A stretch of DNA of 64,000 bases, taken from assembly GCA_033220425.1 (NCBI GenBank), contig CM065647.1:3410001-3474000 (forward strand), read 5' to 3'. Below, piece after piece: positions 53,793 through 63,360 of the stretch. The translations under genes and the position numbers were made by a program. The notes below the pieces were generated by a model. It had not been told where the DNA came from, did not search any database, and saw nothing but the letters and a program-made list of their open reading frames with translations. The DNA comes from Lepraria neglecta. Taxonomy: Eukaryota; Ascomycota; Lecanoromycetes; Lecanorales; Stereocaulaceae. Numbering within the stretch: the stretch's first letter is position 1; every line of letters begins with the position of its first letter.

Positions 53793-55189
53793 GGTTATTT
53801 ATTTAACAGTCAATAGGTCTGTCTGCACCTGCTTTCATCACGTCTTGTCCATTGCACGGAGGACTGTAAATCTTGGAGAGCCCAAGGAGAAGCGAGGGAA
53901 ATATTTATAGAGGTTGCTGGTTAATATGGTTCGGGGGTTATAGCGTGGGAGTGCGTCAGGTAGTCTGGTCTGTAGGTAGATTCTAGACGAATTAGGAAAG
54001 AGATAACTATGTATGTATGCATGGAAGTGACACGGAAACTACGTATATTGCGACGTATGAATAGCCTGGGAAGTGTACCCACCACACCTGTAGCTCGTGT
54101 TTCGGCGAAGCCCGCATAGTGCATGCTCTTTCTGCTTATTAACCTTTTCGGCAGCCTGTCATCCGCTCTCCGGAAAATAGAGTCTGACAGTTATTTTGAC
54201 AGTTACCTTGGCAGTTACTCGTACATTGATTGAGTACCAAACGTCAGACAACCTGGTACTGTTACGGTGGTACATAGATCTTGAAAGGAGCTAATGAGAT
54301 CCAGGCAGGAGGTTAAGGTCGATAACTAGGTTAGATCAAATAATAATAACAATAAGTATACACACCCTTGATCTAATTCCGACTACGGATGGTCGAACCG
54401 AGCCCAATAATTGATGAGGATCCTTTCCATTTTGGAGGCTGTGGGTGCCCGAATGTCCCGATTAGAGAAAGACGCTTAGGGGTGGGGCCGGTATGAAGAT
54501 AGGCGATATGACTACTTACCACTGCAAGCTGCAAGCCTACAGAATAATATACTGCGGCATCCACCATGTACTCTTGCGAAAGCAAACTACGTCGAATCAT
54601 CGGCATTCCCAAATTTGGTGGCTGGCTGCCGGGATGGCGCATTCACCTATTAGTAAGATCTTGCAGCCGTCAACTTCCGGCCGCTTGGCTGACAGACAGG
54701 GATGTGGATGACCAAGGCTTTCACTCGAATACCGTAACAGCCCTCATTTACCTAGACGTGCTTCTACCCGCTCTAGTTGAAGAGTATTAAGCAGCGAGAA
54801 CAAGGCAGCTGTAGTATAATGCAACGTTGACTTAGGAATTCACTCTCGGACACATGCACGCCACGATAAAGGAGCTCGGCTTCCTCATTAATTGGCCTTC
54901 TCAGTACATATGTCCGCCTCGCACTAGTAATAGGATACCCTCTTTTCTCCTTGTCTCACTGTTAGATTGCCACCAGTCTCGCACTCCAGCTTTCCCATTT
55001 CGGAGTACTTTGATCAGCTACTTGTTGCCAGCTTGCAGGTTCACAAACTATCCAGTTCAAAGAACACAGTCCCGAACGCCTCATGTCTCCGCCCGAGCTT
55101 CGATCCGATCAATTCTGGCCTCCTTCGAGATGCGGAAATCTAATACCGCTTTATACCGAAACTAATAATTTATCTTAAGATCTCTCTAC
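53793..55189. other. Intergenic stretch of 1.4 kb
   Basis: Upstream of the nitrate transporter and of the DUF8004 gene. Near 54177-54225, GACAGTTATTTTGACAGTTA is followed by related GCAGTTAC copies, a small direct repeat. Frames at 54373-54790 and 54854-55165 show no motif. No GATA-factor cluster can be claimed by eye. Confidence 0.4.
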
Positions 55190-57404
55190 TGAACCGTGGT
55201 ACTCAGAGACCTACCGTGAGCCAACTTACCAAGAAAATATGAAAGGCTTGGAGCAGGCCGTGAATATCAAGCTCTGGCCTGGAAACGGGGAACCGGCGAA
55301 GGCATGGGGCAAGTTGAAGCAGGTAAGCGGGCTTTACGACTGTTGATTCAAGAGTGTGAAGCTCTAGGCGATGTGATTTTGGGTGATGTGAAGGCACTCT
55401 TCGCAGCGTGATGTTAGTATATGTGAATATCGTTGTAATTTGAATCTTTGAAGATCTTTGCGATGTGAAGCTGTTAAAGAGGTGAAGCTAAAACTTCGTG
55501 TCAGGATCCTGAGCTTTGGGATGAAGAGGGAGATACCCTGGTCTTCTTCAGTCGTGGGCGTTCAGATCCGTCATTCCGAATACGCTCAAACCTGCTTCGA
55601 GAGATGAAGTCGATAGCCCTAGACCAGATGTTAGAAGCTGTTAAGGCATCAGAGAATCAAGTGAATTGCGTTACACACAGACTCTACATGGCTTCTCCAT
55701 CGGCAGAATCAAAGATCGATGTACTGCGCCATCACATCACCACCAGAAACCTCTTTGCTTTTCTGCGCCACAAAGCGTTGGTGGGTTTTACATTCTACCA
55801 GGCTTTGGTGGACTTACGTGAGCGCCTCGACGAATATCTACCACCATCGATCGATAGCGCTGCAGCCATAAGGTCTTATCTCGTTACTATTGGCCTTGTC
55901 AACGTGTGCAACGAGGCGAGGGCAGCTGCCGGTCTTTTGGCTTGGAGCGAGGATGTTAGATGGAACGAAGGGTGGCGCGAAGCGTAAGTGGCATATCCTC
56001 GCCAATAAGTTCATCATTAGAGCTGAGAACACCCTATGCTCGTTTTTTCCTGCTCAAGCACGCATGAAAACATGTCATATGCAACCCATCACTCATTTAC
56101 TCGTCATTTTTGGAGCTCTTGCGTTATCTGAAGACATACTATACTCGCTGTTTTCTGCTAAATTGCCTATGAGGATGTGTCATCCCCAGCTTGTCACTCA
56201 TCGAAATTGTCATGTTCTGAGCTGTTTGCTTTCAAAATTTGCGCTAATGCTGACTGAAGGGGGTCCAAACAGCTTCGTGCACAGCGTAGGAATGTACGAG
56301 CGGATGGAACATCTTCAAGAGAGCGAAGACATCAGCCTGCCGACCAAAGCCCACTTAGATTGTGCACATCTCGAGCTCCGAGCCCGAATTCACGAAGTCG
56401 AAGGTGCATTATCTACATTCTATTTCGACGACGCTCATTTTTCTCAGGAGGACATGTCTCCCACGGTTCGCGGGGCCTCGGATAGATTCCGCAAATTCTT
56501 GAAGCAGTATTATGAGAAAGAGTACCAAAGTTGGCCCATAAAACGTGGGCAGCCTGGTGTGTGGCTTGATAGGACGATTGTCAATCGTCTTCAGCAAGAC
56601 TTCGCCGCTCTTTACGAATATATCGTCGACAGGAACGTAATTTGGAACGACGATATCGACATCGGCGATCGGAGTAAGAGATATCTACTAAAATCGGTCA
56701 CCAATCGAAACTTTGGGCTTGACGCAGAGGATTTCCGGATGCTAGGCGTTTTCCAGAACTTGGATTGCAGACTGAATACTTCTGACATACCACATCCTTA
56801 CCCCTTACTTCCGCTGTCCATACCAGCTCCAGCTCCATCTAAGAAGTTGACTTTCCGCGGGAAGAAGCCTGATAAGGTACGAGAATCGTGCATAGCGCAT
56901 GCGTACGCTGAAGCTAGCAATGCTTTCCAATTGAGTCGAAACTATGCTGAGAATGACTTGGCCAAAGCGTTCATTCGGTTTGAAGAAGCCGACCAGCCAA
57001 GCGAGGTGGATCCAAGAGAGGCTCGAAGGGAACGATGGATTATCGTGTACTGCGTCATGCAAACAATAGCTGGTATTTCAGTGGACGTTCCACACTTAAG
57101 CTTCAAGGGAGACGTTAGCTATTTTCTAAACGCGCGGCTTGCAGGCCTCCCACCCTGGAGTCCTACCGATAAGATCTTCATGGACGCTTCCTGTGAGCAA
57201 AGCCACTGCTGGACAACTGCCGAGATGTGGGCTAGCAACAATTATGACAGCCTATCATCACTCAACAGGTCCAATTCAGACGCGAACACCGAGCGCCTTG
57301 AAAGCCGCCCGCTGTCTCCAGAGTCTCAGTCTTCATCTTTAAGCTTCTTCGATTCCGGTAACCCGACGCCAATCGGCCTTCTCGAGGCGAAAGGTGGACT
57401 TTAA
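55190..57404 (+). CDS. DUF8004 family protein, N-terminus incomplete
   Basis: DUF8004 proteins are large, poorly understood fungal proteins. Segments in order: KGLEQAVNIKLWPGNGEPAK (first visible exon, start codon not found); after an intron (about 55322-55504) GDTLVFFSRGRSDPSFRIRS and LRHHITTRNLFAFLRHKALV to WNEGWREA. A 289-bp intron (55984-56272) restores EA-FVHSVGMYERMEHLQE. Then SDRFRKFLKQYYEKEYQSWP, WLDRTIVNRLQQDFAALYEY, PHPYPLLPLSIPAPAPSKKL, EVDPREARRERWIIVYCVMQ and VSYFLNARLAGLPPWSP, the DUF8004 core. The frame ends with TAA at 57402-57404, but the same frame continues open for another 98 codons with similar Ser-rich text. An earlier 5' exon must exist or the gene is damaged. Confidence 0.75.
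56025..56235 (+). repeat. Two diverged tandem repeats in the DUF8004 intron
   Basis: Copy 1 begins GAGAACACCCTATGCTCG at 56025 and copy 2 begins GAAGACATACTATACTCG at 56130, a period of about 105 bp. Matching blocks include TTTTCCTGCT/TTTTCTGCT, ACATGTCAT/ATGTGTCAT and CATCACTCAT/TGTCACTCAT. I judge about 65-70 percent identity by eye. Confidence 0.6.
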
Positions 57405-57698
57405 AGTGATATTGAACCCCCAGGTGGCGAGGCATTCAGTTTGCGCACTTCGCTCAGTCATCTAGACTACGACTCTTCTGTCACTGGCCTATCAACTAGG
57501 CAGACTATGTCCAGTCAGAAAGACTACGAATCATCATTCGCCTCTGTCACAGAGTCAAGTCCAGAGAGAAGATCCATAGCGGAGTATCGCTCTGGCACTT
57601 TAAACTTCGCTGCAATAGCTGGTACAGCCCCGTTTCCTCTCCGTCAAGGAAGAGGAGCTAATCGAGTGATACACTTTCCTCGTCCGCCTAGGCAATGA
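57405..57698 (+). pseudogene. Open in-frame continuation after the DUF8004 stop
   Basis: Directly after TAA the frame reads SDIEPPGGEAFSLRTSLSHL and TESSPERRSIAEYRSGTLNF up to a TGA at 57698. Composition (Ser, Arg, Glu-rich) matches the disordered C-terminal tails of DUF8004 proteins. A single CAA-to-TAA change would explain the stop. It could also be chance. Confidence 0.45.
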
Positions 57699-58297
57699 AT
57701 GGGCCGTCCTGCAAAATTTTCTCGCATCGTAAGCTCAATTATCGCACGACTGAAGGCTTTCAAGTTCAAGAAACAAGGGTTTGGTGCACACTACGCGCCA
57801 TCGCAACCGTCCTCTGAATTGCAGAAACGCCGAAATCAATTACCATCCGATACACTAAGCTATCTCAGGTATTTTCATACCATTAGCTTTATCACGGCCC
57901 CAATTTTCTTGTTCCGAATTCTAGTGACGACGAGAGAGAATGGCATATTCCCAGCTTCAGCGGCTGTCTGAGGTTGACTATTGGAAACATAATGTCAGTC
58001 AGCACGTGTCTACAGATAACCCGACCTCGATATACTCCAGCGTGTAAGAGGATAGATTCCATCGGTTTCGTCGACTTTTCGCAGACATTCGGCATAGTTA
58101 GACACTTTCCGCACTCTTTAGCCACTCTTCGGAGCAGCAATTTCAACGATTGGGCCACCGAAATGGTCTATAAAAGAGAGAGGTGCTCTTTCAAACTACC
58201 ATATCGTGCTCTGAACCCCATAATCCGGCTTTTGAGTACAACAAATTTACTAGAGTAATCGTGAGAACCTACTCCAAAGCGCAACCTCAACTCCACG
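57699..58297. other. Intergenic stretch
   Basis: About 0.6 kb. Two frames (57699-57971, 57974-58258) without motifs. The region leads into the flavoprotein fragment at 58298. Confidence 0.4.
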
Positions 58298-58471
58298 ATG
58301 CAAAAACAAATCTATGATGCCATTATTCTTGGCGCCGGTCCATCAGGCCTCTCCACAGCACTAGGTCTCGCCCGCGTGAAACGTACTGCCCTCGTCGCCA
58401 CAGCAATAGTGCGCGTGAAGCAAGTAGCTGTCAATGTCCAACATGGAAGGTTGCCAAGCCCGCCAACATAG
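58298..58471 (+). pseudogene. N-terminal fragment of a thioredoxin-reductase-like flavoprotein
   Basis: A 57-codon frame starts MQKQIYDAIILGAGPSGLST, then ALGLARVKRTALV. This is the FAD-binding Rossmann start (GxGxxG with the following small-residue helix) of fungal GliT-like thioredoxin-reductase-family oxidases. After VKRTALV the expected downstream sequence is missing and the frame soon stops. The full enzymes have about 320 residues with a CxxC center. This is a remnant from deletion or partial duplication; no downstream pieces could be placed with confidence. Confidence 0.7.
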
Positions 58472-58732
58472 AATCATGTCATGATAATCAGAGTGGCTCA
58501 TGATGGTCTCACGGCTTCAAGTCAGCCATTGGCAATATCGTCGGAAGCTCCCCCTCAAGACATGAATATTGCCACTCAGATCTATGTAGACATGACCATA
58601 AATCCTCAAGTCTGCAGTGCGAAGAGTAAGAGAGGTCCTGTGAGGCCGCTCACGCCTCCGGCAGGCCTCAAGCTCTGATTTTCTCGGTCCCAGCTGCTTT
58701 CATTTGGATCTTCTGAAATGTATCCCACCTCT

Positions 58733-59197
58733 TCATACTTTCTTATGGTCAGACTTCTTATCTCTCATAGAATTACTCTTTTCCTGGCGTGCTTTTGGCA
58801 ACATAACCCACGGCTGCTTACTGGCCGTAAATATACGGACATCGGGAGGGCAAACGTCAGGCTTGTTGAGCGTTCCAACTCTTACAAAGCGCAGCAGTGG
58901 CCCATCTTAATTGCTTCACACAGAAATCTTGCATTTGGGACACTGAGCAAAGAGCTGGCTGCCTCCACTCTCAGATGGTGTGTCAATAAGCTCTGGCTCT
59001 GCTCCTAGATGGGTGACGCGGTCGTGCTCGATCATAGCATTGATGGCGAAGGCAGAGCCGCTCTCACGTTGACACCAGCGACAGTGATAACAATGTACAA
59101 TAAGGGGCCTGCTCTCCAGGCGATAACGTATGTAGTTGCAATCGCAGCCGCCTTCGAGTGGAAAGGGTGATCCGTCTTCGTTGGCCGCGTGGGCCAT
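58733..59197 (-). pseudogene. Gfa-like (CENP-V/GFA domain) zinc-binding protein gene with two stops
   Basis: GFA-family proteins bind zinc through cysteines and include glutathione-dependent formaldehyde-activating-like enzymes. It starts MAHAANEDGSPFPLEGGCDC, then YRLESRPLIVHCYHCRWCQR, ESGSAFAINAMIEHDRV and FAQCPKCKISV. Relatives continue VAVWSNYG; here the codons are TGA, AGC, AAT, TAA, so Trp and Tyr have become stops. The same frame then remains faithful: VRVGTLNKPDVCPPDVRIFT and ASKQPWVMLP. All zinc cysteines are kept. About 155 codons in total, near family size. Decay therefore looks recent and limited to point changes. Confidence 0.8.
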
Positions 59198-59655
59198 TCG
59201 TGCTTCTTTGTATCCGCAAGGTTTCTGCACAGTATCAGCGCAGAGTCTGGATAACGTAGGTAGCTAGTCAGTCCTCGAGAATCCGAGATATTTGCTCGTG
59301 CTTTTGTAAGCAAGAGTGACCATTCGAATGGTACCACCCTCGATAATCCGCTCAATTGTAAGGCTGAAGGCCGCTGGAAAGCGCCCCTAGAGGCAGCTCC
59401 TTAGGCGTCAAAGCTTAAGGTAGGTGCCGTATTACCCCTGCTCACCCAGCTCCCTCGCTAAAGCGGCAGCCCCCGAGCGAGCTTCGACTGAGCTGGGGGC
59501 AGATTTCTGTCTTGAGATGCCAAGCCTCCGCCTGGTGAAGCTCCGCTCCTCGAACATTCACTAGATCCCAAGACCACATCACACGATGACGAGGTGACAC
59601 CAGCCAGCAGTTTCTAACACCAGGGACTACGAGATAATTTGATCAGCTGTTCATC
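59198..59655. other. Intergenic stretch with MIM1 promoter
   Basis: About 0.46 kb. A pair of related GC-rich blocks (CCCAGCTCCCTCGCT near 59448 and CTGAGCTGGGGGC near 59489) can form an imperfect inverted repeat. No gene is recognised. Confidence 0.4.
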
Positions 59656-60196
59656 ATGGCCGAAGACGAACCACAGCAGCGCGACATGGTCGGCTCCTCC
59701 GCAACGTTCCCTACAGACAGCGAGAACTACGAGTCCTCAAACAATGACCTCTCTCCCTCCCCACCTTCTTCGTCGAGATCGCCACTGATTCTGTATTCTC
59801 CACCGACTATATGGGGCTTATTACGGGGCGCCGCGATCAATTTACTGCTACCATTCGTCAATGGGTTGATGCTTGGGTTTGGGGAACTTTTGGCACATGA
59901 AGCGGCGTTCAGACTTGGGTGGTCGGGGACAAAGGTAGGTAGTGAGATTTCTCTAGTTGTTGGATTCCGACGGGTCTATTGCACTGCTGGCCTTTGCCTG
60001 CTAGGCCAGCATTGGCGCTCTACGGGACCCATATTCTTGCTCGCTCAATCAAAGCAATGCTGACACTACGCTTTTCCAGATATTTCCAAGCGGGCGGACA
60101 TCAAGATCAGTTGGTCCGGGCGTTGAGCTGCGAGACGATCCAGGGGAACGTATGCGCCGGGAGCGAGACTTGGACGACATGACAGCGCTAGAATGA
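59656..60196 (+). CDS. mim1: Mitochondrial import protein 1 (outer-membrane insertase)
   Basis: Mim1 with Mim2 forms a small outer-membrane complex that inserts alpha-helical proteins. Exon 1 (59656-59934) and exon 2 (60080-60196) join across a 145-bp intron (GTAGGT...CCAG), giving 131 aa. The N-terminus is acidic and Ser-rich. The conserved core is ILYSPPTIWGLLRGAAINLL, LPFVNGLMLGFGELLAHEAA and FRLGWSGTK, with one membrane helix carrying GxxxG-like small-residue spacing. Exon 2 encodes IFPSGRTSRSVGPGVELRDD and a charged C-terminus. The length and motif order match fungal Mim1. OXA1 lies 400 bp downstream on the same strand; adjacency is probably coincidental. Confidence 0.92.
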
Positions 60197-60603
60197 GATC
60201 TTGTGTATATTTGGGAGACGTCTGCCTCTGCTTTTAATAGACCGTGCATCATGTACATACAGCAACTGAAGCTATTCTGAGCATATCAAAGGGCATCATA
60301 CGGCGCTGGGTCGGAAAATAACGGAGAAGGAGCTCCCCTTCGACATTTTGTCAGTGGGGGAAACCTTCAAAAAAGTGCGGGTTGTAAACTCCCACGAGTC
60401 ATACTCTACAGGCACCCTCAATATATAGATTATGTCAATGCCAATGCCAATGCCACTACGCAAACATTTCAAATCTGTGATCAATGCCTACGAGATCCAT
60501 ATCTAGACTATTTTGATATACCTCGGTATACCTTCCATCGGATAATTGGACTTTTTTGGGACATGCGATGAACGCGACTTCTTGAATATTCTTCAAGACA
60601 AGC
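60197..60603. other. Intergenic stretch between MIM1 and OXA1
   Basis: About 0.4 kb. Contains four copies of AATGCC in a row with one-base changes near 60436-60456. No gene is recognised. Confidence 0.45.
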
Positions 60604-62143
60604 ATGATACAAGCTCGCTTTCTTCAGAGGTCGAGTCATCGCCTGAAAACCTCTTATACACAGTTGACGATCCCCCCTACTCCTAGCCGCAATGTAAGAT
60701 TTTCTGGATTCCTGTCTGTTTCACATGGCTAATGTTCCTCGTACAGTTCTCTTCAAACTTCGCAAGAGCAACCCCCATTTCGCAAACCCCTAGACACTCC
60801 CTCTCGCGATCGCAGGCACCATGGCAGTACCGCCAATGGTCGCTCCGATGCCTCGCCGGTCCTCTGGCTCCTCGATTCGCCTCCACCGCTACGAATACTA
60901 CACCAATCGCTGACTTTCAACCCGAATATGCTCCACCCCCAGAATCCTCTGCTCCAGCCGGGGAGGGATTTCTACCAACATCGCTCGATGGAATCACCGA
61001 TTCAATGCCTCCTGTGTACGAACACATTGGTTTCCTAAAGGAAATGGGCCTCGACTACGGCTGGGGGCCGACAGCCTTTATGGAGTGGCTCCTAGAACAC
61101 GTCCATATCTACGCAGGCACACCGTGGTGGCTTTCAATCACCATCTCCATGCTTATCATACGCGCCGGTCTTCTCAAACTCTACTTCGACGCAGCAGACT
61201 CCAACGCCCGCAGTCAACTGATTGCAGAACACATGGCTCCTCTGATGAAGCAGTATCAAGGCGCGCTCGGTGCAGGAAACCGGATAGAGGCACAAAGAAT
61301 TGGTGCAGAAATGAAGAGGCTAAGAAGAAACGCTGGGGTCAACTTGATTAAACAGTTTGCGCCTTTCGTGCAGGTACCCATTGGATTTGGTACATTTCGA
61401 CTCATGCGGGGCATGGCCTATCTACCCGCTCCTGGGCTAGACACTGGAGGTCTTCTTTGGTTTTCAGACTTGACACTATCAGACCCGCTATTCATCCTTC
61501 CTGTAGCTACCGCTGCAGTTTATGCTACTACATTCAAGGTATTTGCTGCCGCCTTTGTAAGCCGAGAAATTTGTCTACTAACAACGTTTTCGGCATTTAG
61601 ATGGGCGGAGAGACAGGTAGCAGCAGCAACCCAATGAGTCCTGCCATGCAGAAAACTTTCCTCTATGTGATACCTCCCCTTAGTGGACTCATTATGGTTG
61701 GCTGGCCGGCTGCCTTGCAACTGACCTTCTTTATCACCGCCATGATATCGTTCATACAGTCAAATATCCTGAAGCAGGCCTGGTTCCGAAACCTTATCGG
61801 CATTCAGCCATTACCTCAGCACCTCAATATAAAGAAAACCGACAAATCAACGTATACTGGAACGATGACCAGATATCAGGCACCGAGAAATGCTCCCAAA
61901 CAGAAGAAAGGAGGAGCTATGTTAGACGTCAAAAACAATCTTTCAGAATGGTTCCAGCAAGGCAAGAAGAAAGTGGAGGAGCGAACGCAACCTCAGAAGA
62001 CGGGTAGAAGGACGGCTGCAGAGCTCAAGCACGCAAAAGAATATAATGAGAGGAGAGAACGGGAACTGAAGCAGGAGAGTGAAGCGAGGAGGCTTGAGAG
62101 AGAGGAGAACGAGTGTGAAAGGAGAGGAAGGCAGAAGCATTGA
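60604..62143 (+). CDS. oxa1: Mitochondrial inner-membrane insertase Oxa1
   Basis: Oxa1 inserts mitochondrially made proteins such as Cox2 into the inner membrane and binds mitoribosomes through its C-terminal tail. Exons 60604-60693, 60747-61538 and 61601-62143 (introns of 53 and 62 bp) give 474 aa in phase. The presequence MIQARFLQRSSHRLKTSYTQ is basic. The YidC/Oxa1 core has FMEWLLEHVHIYAGTPWWLS, the conserved arginine in MLIIRAGLLKLYFDAADSNA, AEMKRLRRNAGVNLIKQFAP, MRGMAYLPAPGLDTGGLLWF with SDLTLSDPLFILPVATAA, and YVIPPLSGLIMVGWPAALQL. A 130-residue basic coiled-coil tail (KKKVEERTQPQKTGRRTAAE onward) matches the ribosome-binding domain. Secure. Confidence 0.96.
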
Positions 62144-62480
62144 CGCGAGGCGTCAAATAGACGGTTATGTACAAACATTTTCGACTGACTTTGTGTATGT
62201 TGCATAGCAGGATCAGCGATGTATAACAACAAATCCCCATTCATACAGTTGCGGTCTTGCCACCAACTGTGGTGGTTGAGCCTGTTGTCTTACAATTCGT
62301 TCTCAGTAGCGATGTTCTACAAGCGCGAGTCACTACTATTTATAAAATGTCTGAGTTTGGTCCTCCATTATACCCACCGGCATGGCGCAGGCTGCAAATG
62401 TCAATTGATATAATACTGCCATTTTGCACGTCCTTCTAATGCTCATTTTCTTCGGAATAATCCATATCCTCTCATATACA

Positions 62481-63360
62481 ATGGTCTATCCTGCGCTCCT
62501 CATATTCTCTATACTATCCATACTCACATCCACCGCGCTCAGCGCCCCACAGCAACCCTCCTCAAACGCCTCACCACGCACAAATTTACCCACCCTCCAC
62601 GTCTCTTCAAACTTCTCACTCCCCTCAAACTATCTCCCCCAATGCACCGACGACCTCGCCTGGCTGCAGCCCGGCACCCTCAACGCCTCAAACTACGACA
62701 CCCCCTGCACCGAAGCCCTCAACATCCTCGCGGGGGTCAAACCCACAGACCACATACCGCGCGAATTCCTCGCCAGGAACGCAGAAGGGATTACCGGGTT
62801 CCCGGCCGTAAGGACACCGAGGAAATATACCTACGGAAGTAAGTAACTTTTCGTCTGAATTGATCTTTAGATCAGATGCAGAGTTGCGACTATTTAGATA
62901 TTTGCTGACGTGGGAATGGTGTGGGGCGATACGTGAAACCCAATCCTGCACGCTCGTAATAGCCATGTTCAGTGATTTCCAACCCGGTATTATACCCGGC
63001 ATGCATCCTCGGCTGCCAGCGAGGATGGCGCTATCGACGTGGGAGGATGTGATGGGGGAGGCGGAGAGCGTGAAGCGGGATTGTGTTGATAGGGAGAGTG
63101 TGGCGGAGTTTGGGTAGGTGGCTTTTGGTGGTGAGTGATTCTCCCTTCTTTCTTTCTTTTTTTTTTTTGAAGTGAATGTGATTGCTACTGAGAGTGCGTA
63201 TGTTGTTGTGCTTTGCGGATTGCGGCTGATATGAAGGATGTGGGGGTGTATAGCTAGGCTTGATATTGGGATTTTTTTCTGGGCGACAGAGGCGCCGATT
63301 GATAGGGTAATTCCGGAGGGTGTGAGGCCTGTGGTGGATACGGGGGTGGAAACGGCGTGA
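62481..63360 (+). CDS. Small secreted cysteine-containing protein
   Basis: Three exons close in phase (62481-62838, 62882-63113, 63258-63360; introns of 43 and 144 bp) to 230 aa. The signal peptide is MVYPALLIFSILSILTSTAL, cut near LSA. The mature part starts with N-glycosylation sites (SNASPRTN, SNFSLPSN, GTLNASNY), then CTDDLAWLQP, TPCTEALNIL and GITGFPAVRTPRKYTYG. Exon 2 gives WEWCGAIRETQSCTLVIAMF, FQPGIIPGMHPRLPARMALS and VKRDCVDRESVAEFG; exon 3 gives LDIGIFFWATEAPIDRVIPE. About five cysteines and no membrane anchor suggest an extracellular protein. I recognise the general pattern of fungal secreted hypothetical proteins but no function. Intron 2 holds a long T-rich tract (63151-63170). 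Confidence 0.75.

Noticed and set aside
58298-58471. Gliotoxin-type biosynthetic cluster
   Set aside because: Only a flavoprotein start is present; there is no NRPS, P450, methyltransferase or glutathione transferase gene nearby.
51639-59197. Nitrate-assimilation gene cluster around the nitrate transporter
   Set aside because: No nitrate or nitrite reductase is in the window; the neighbours are unrelated broken genes.
59656-62143. MIM1-OXA1 as a functional operon-like pair
   Set aside because: Separate genes 400 bp apart in a eukaryote; adjacency of two mitochondrial genes is within chance.
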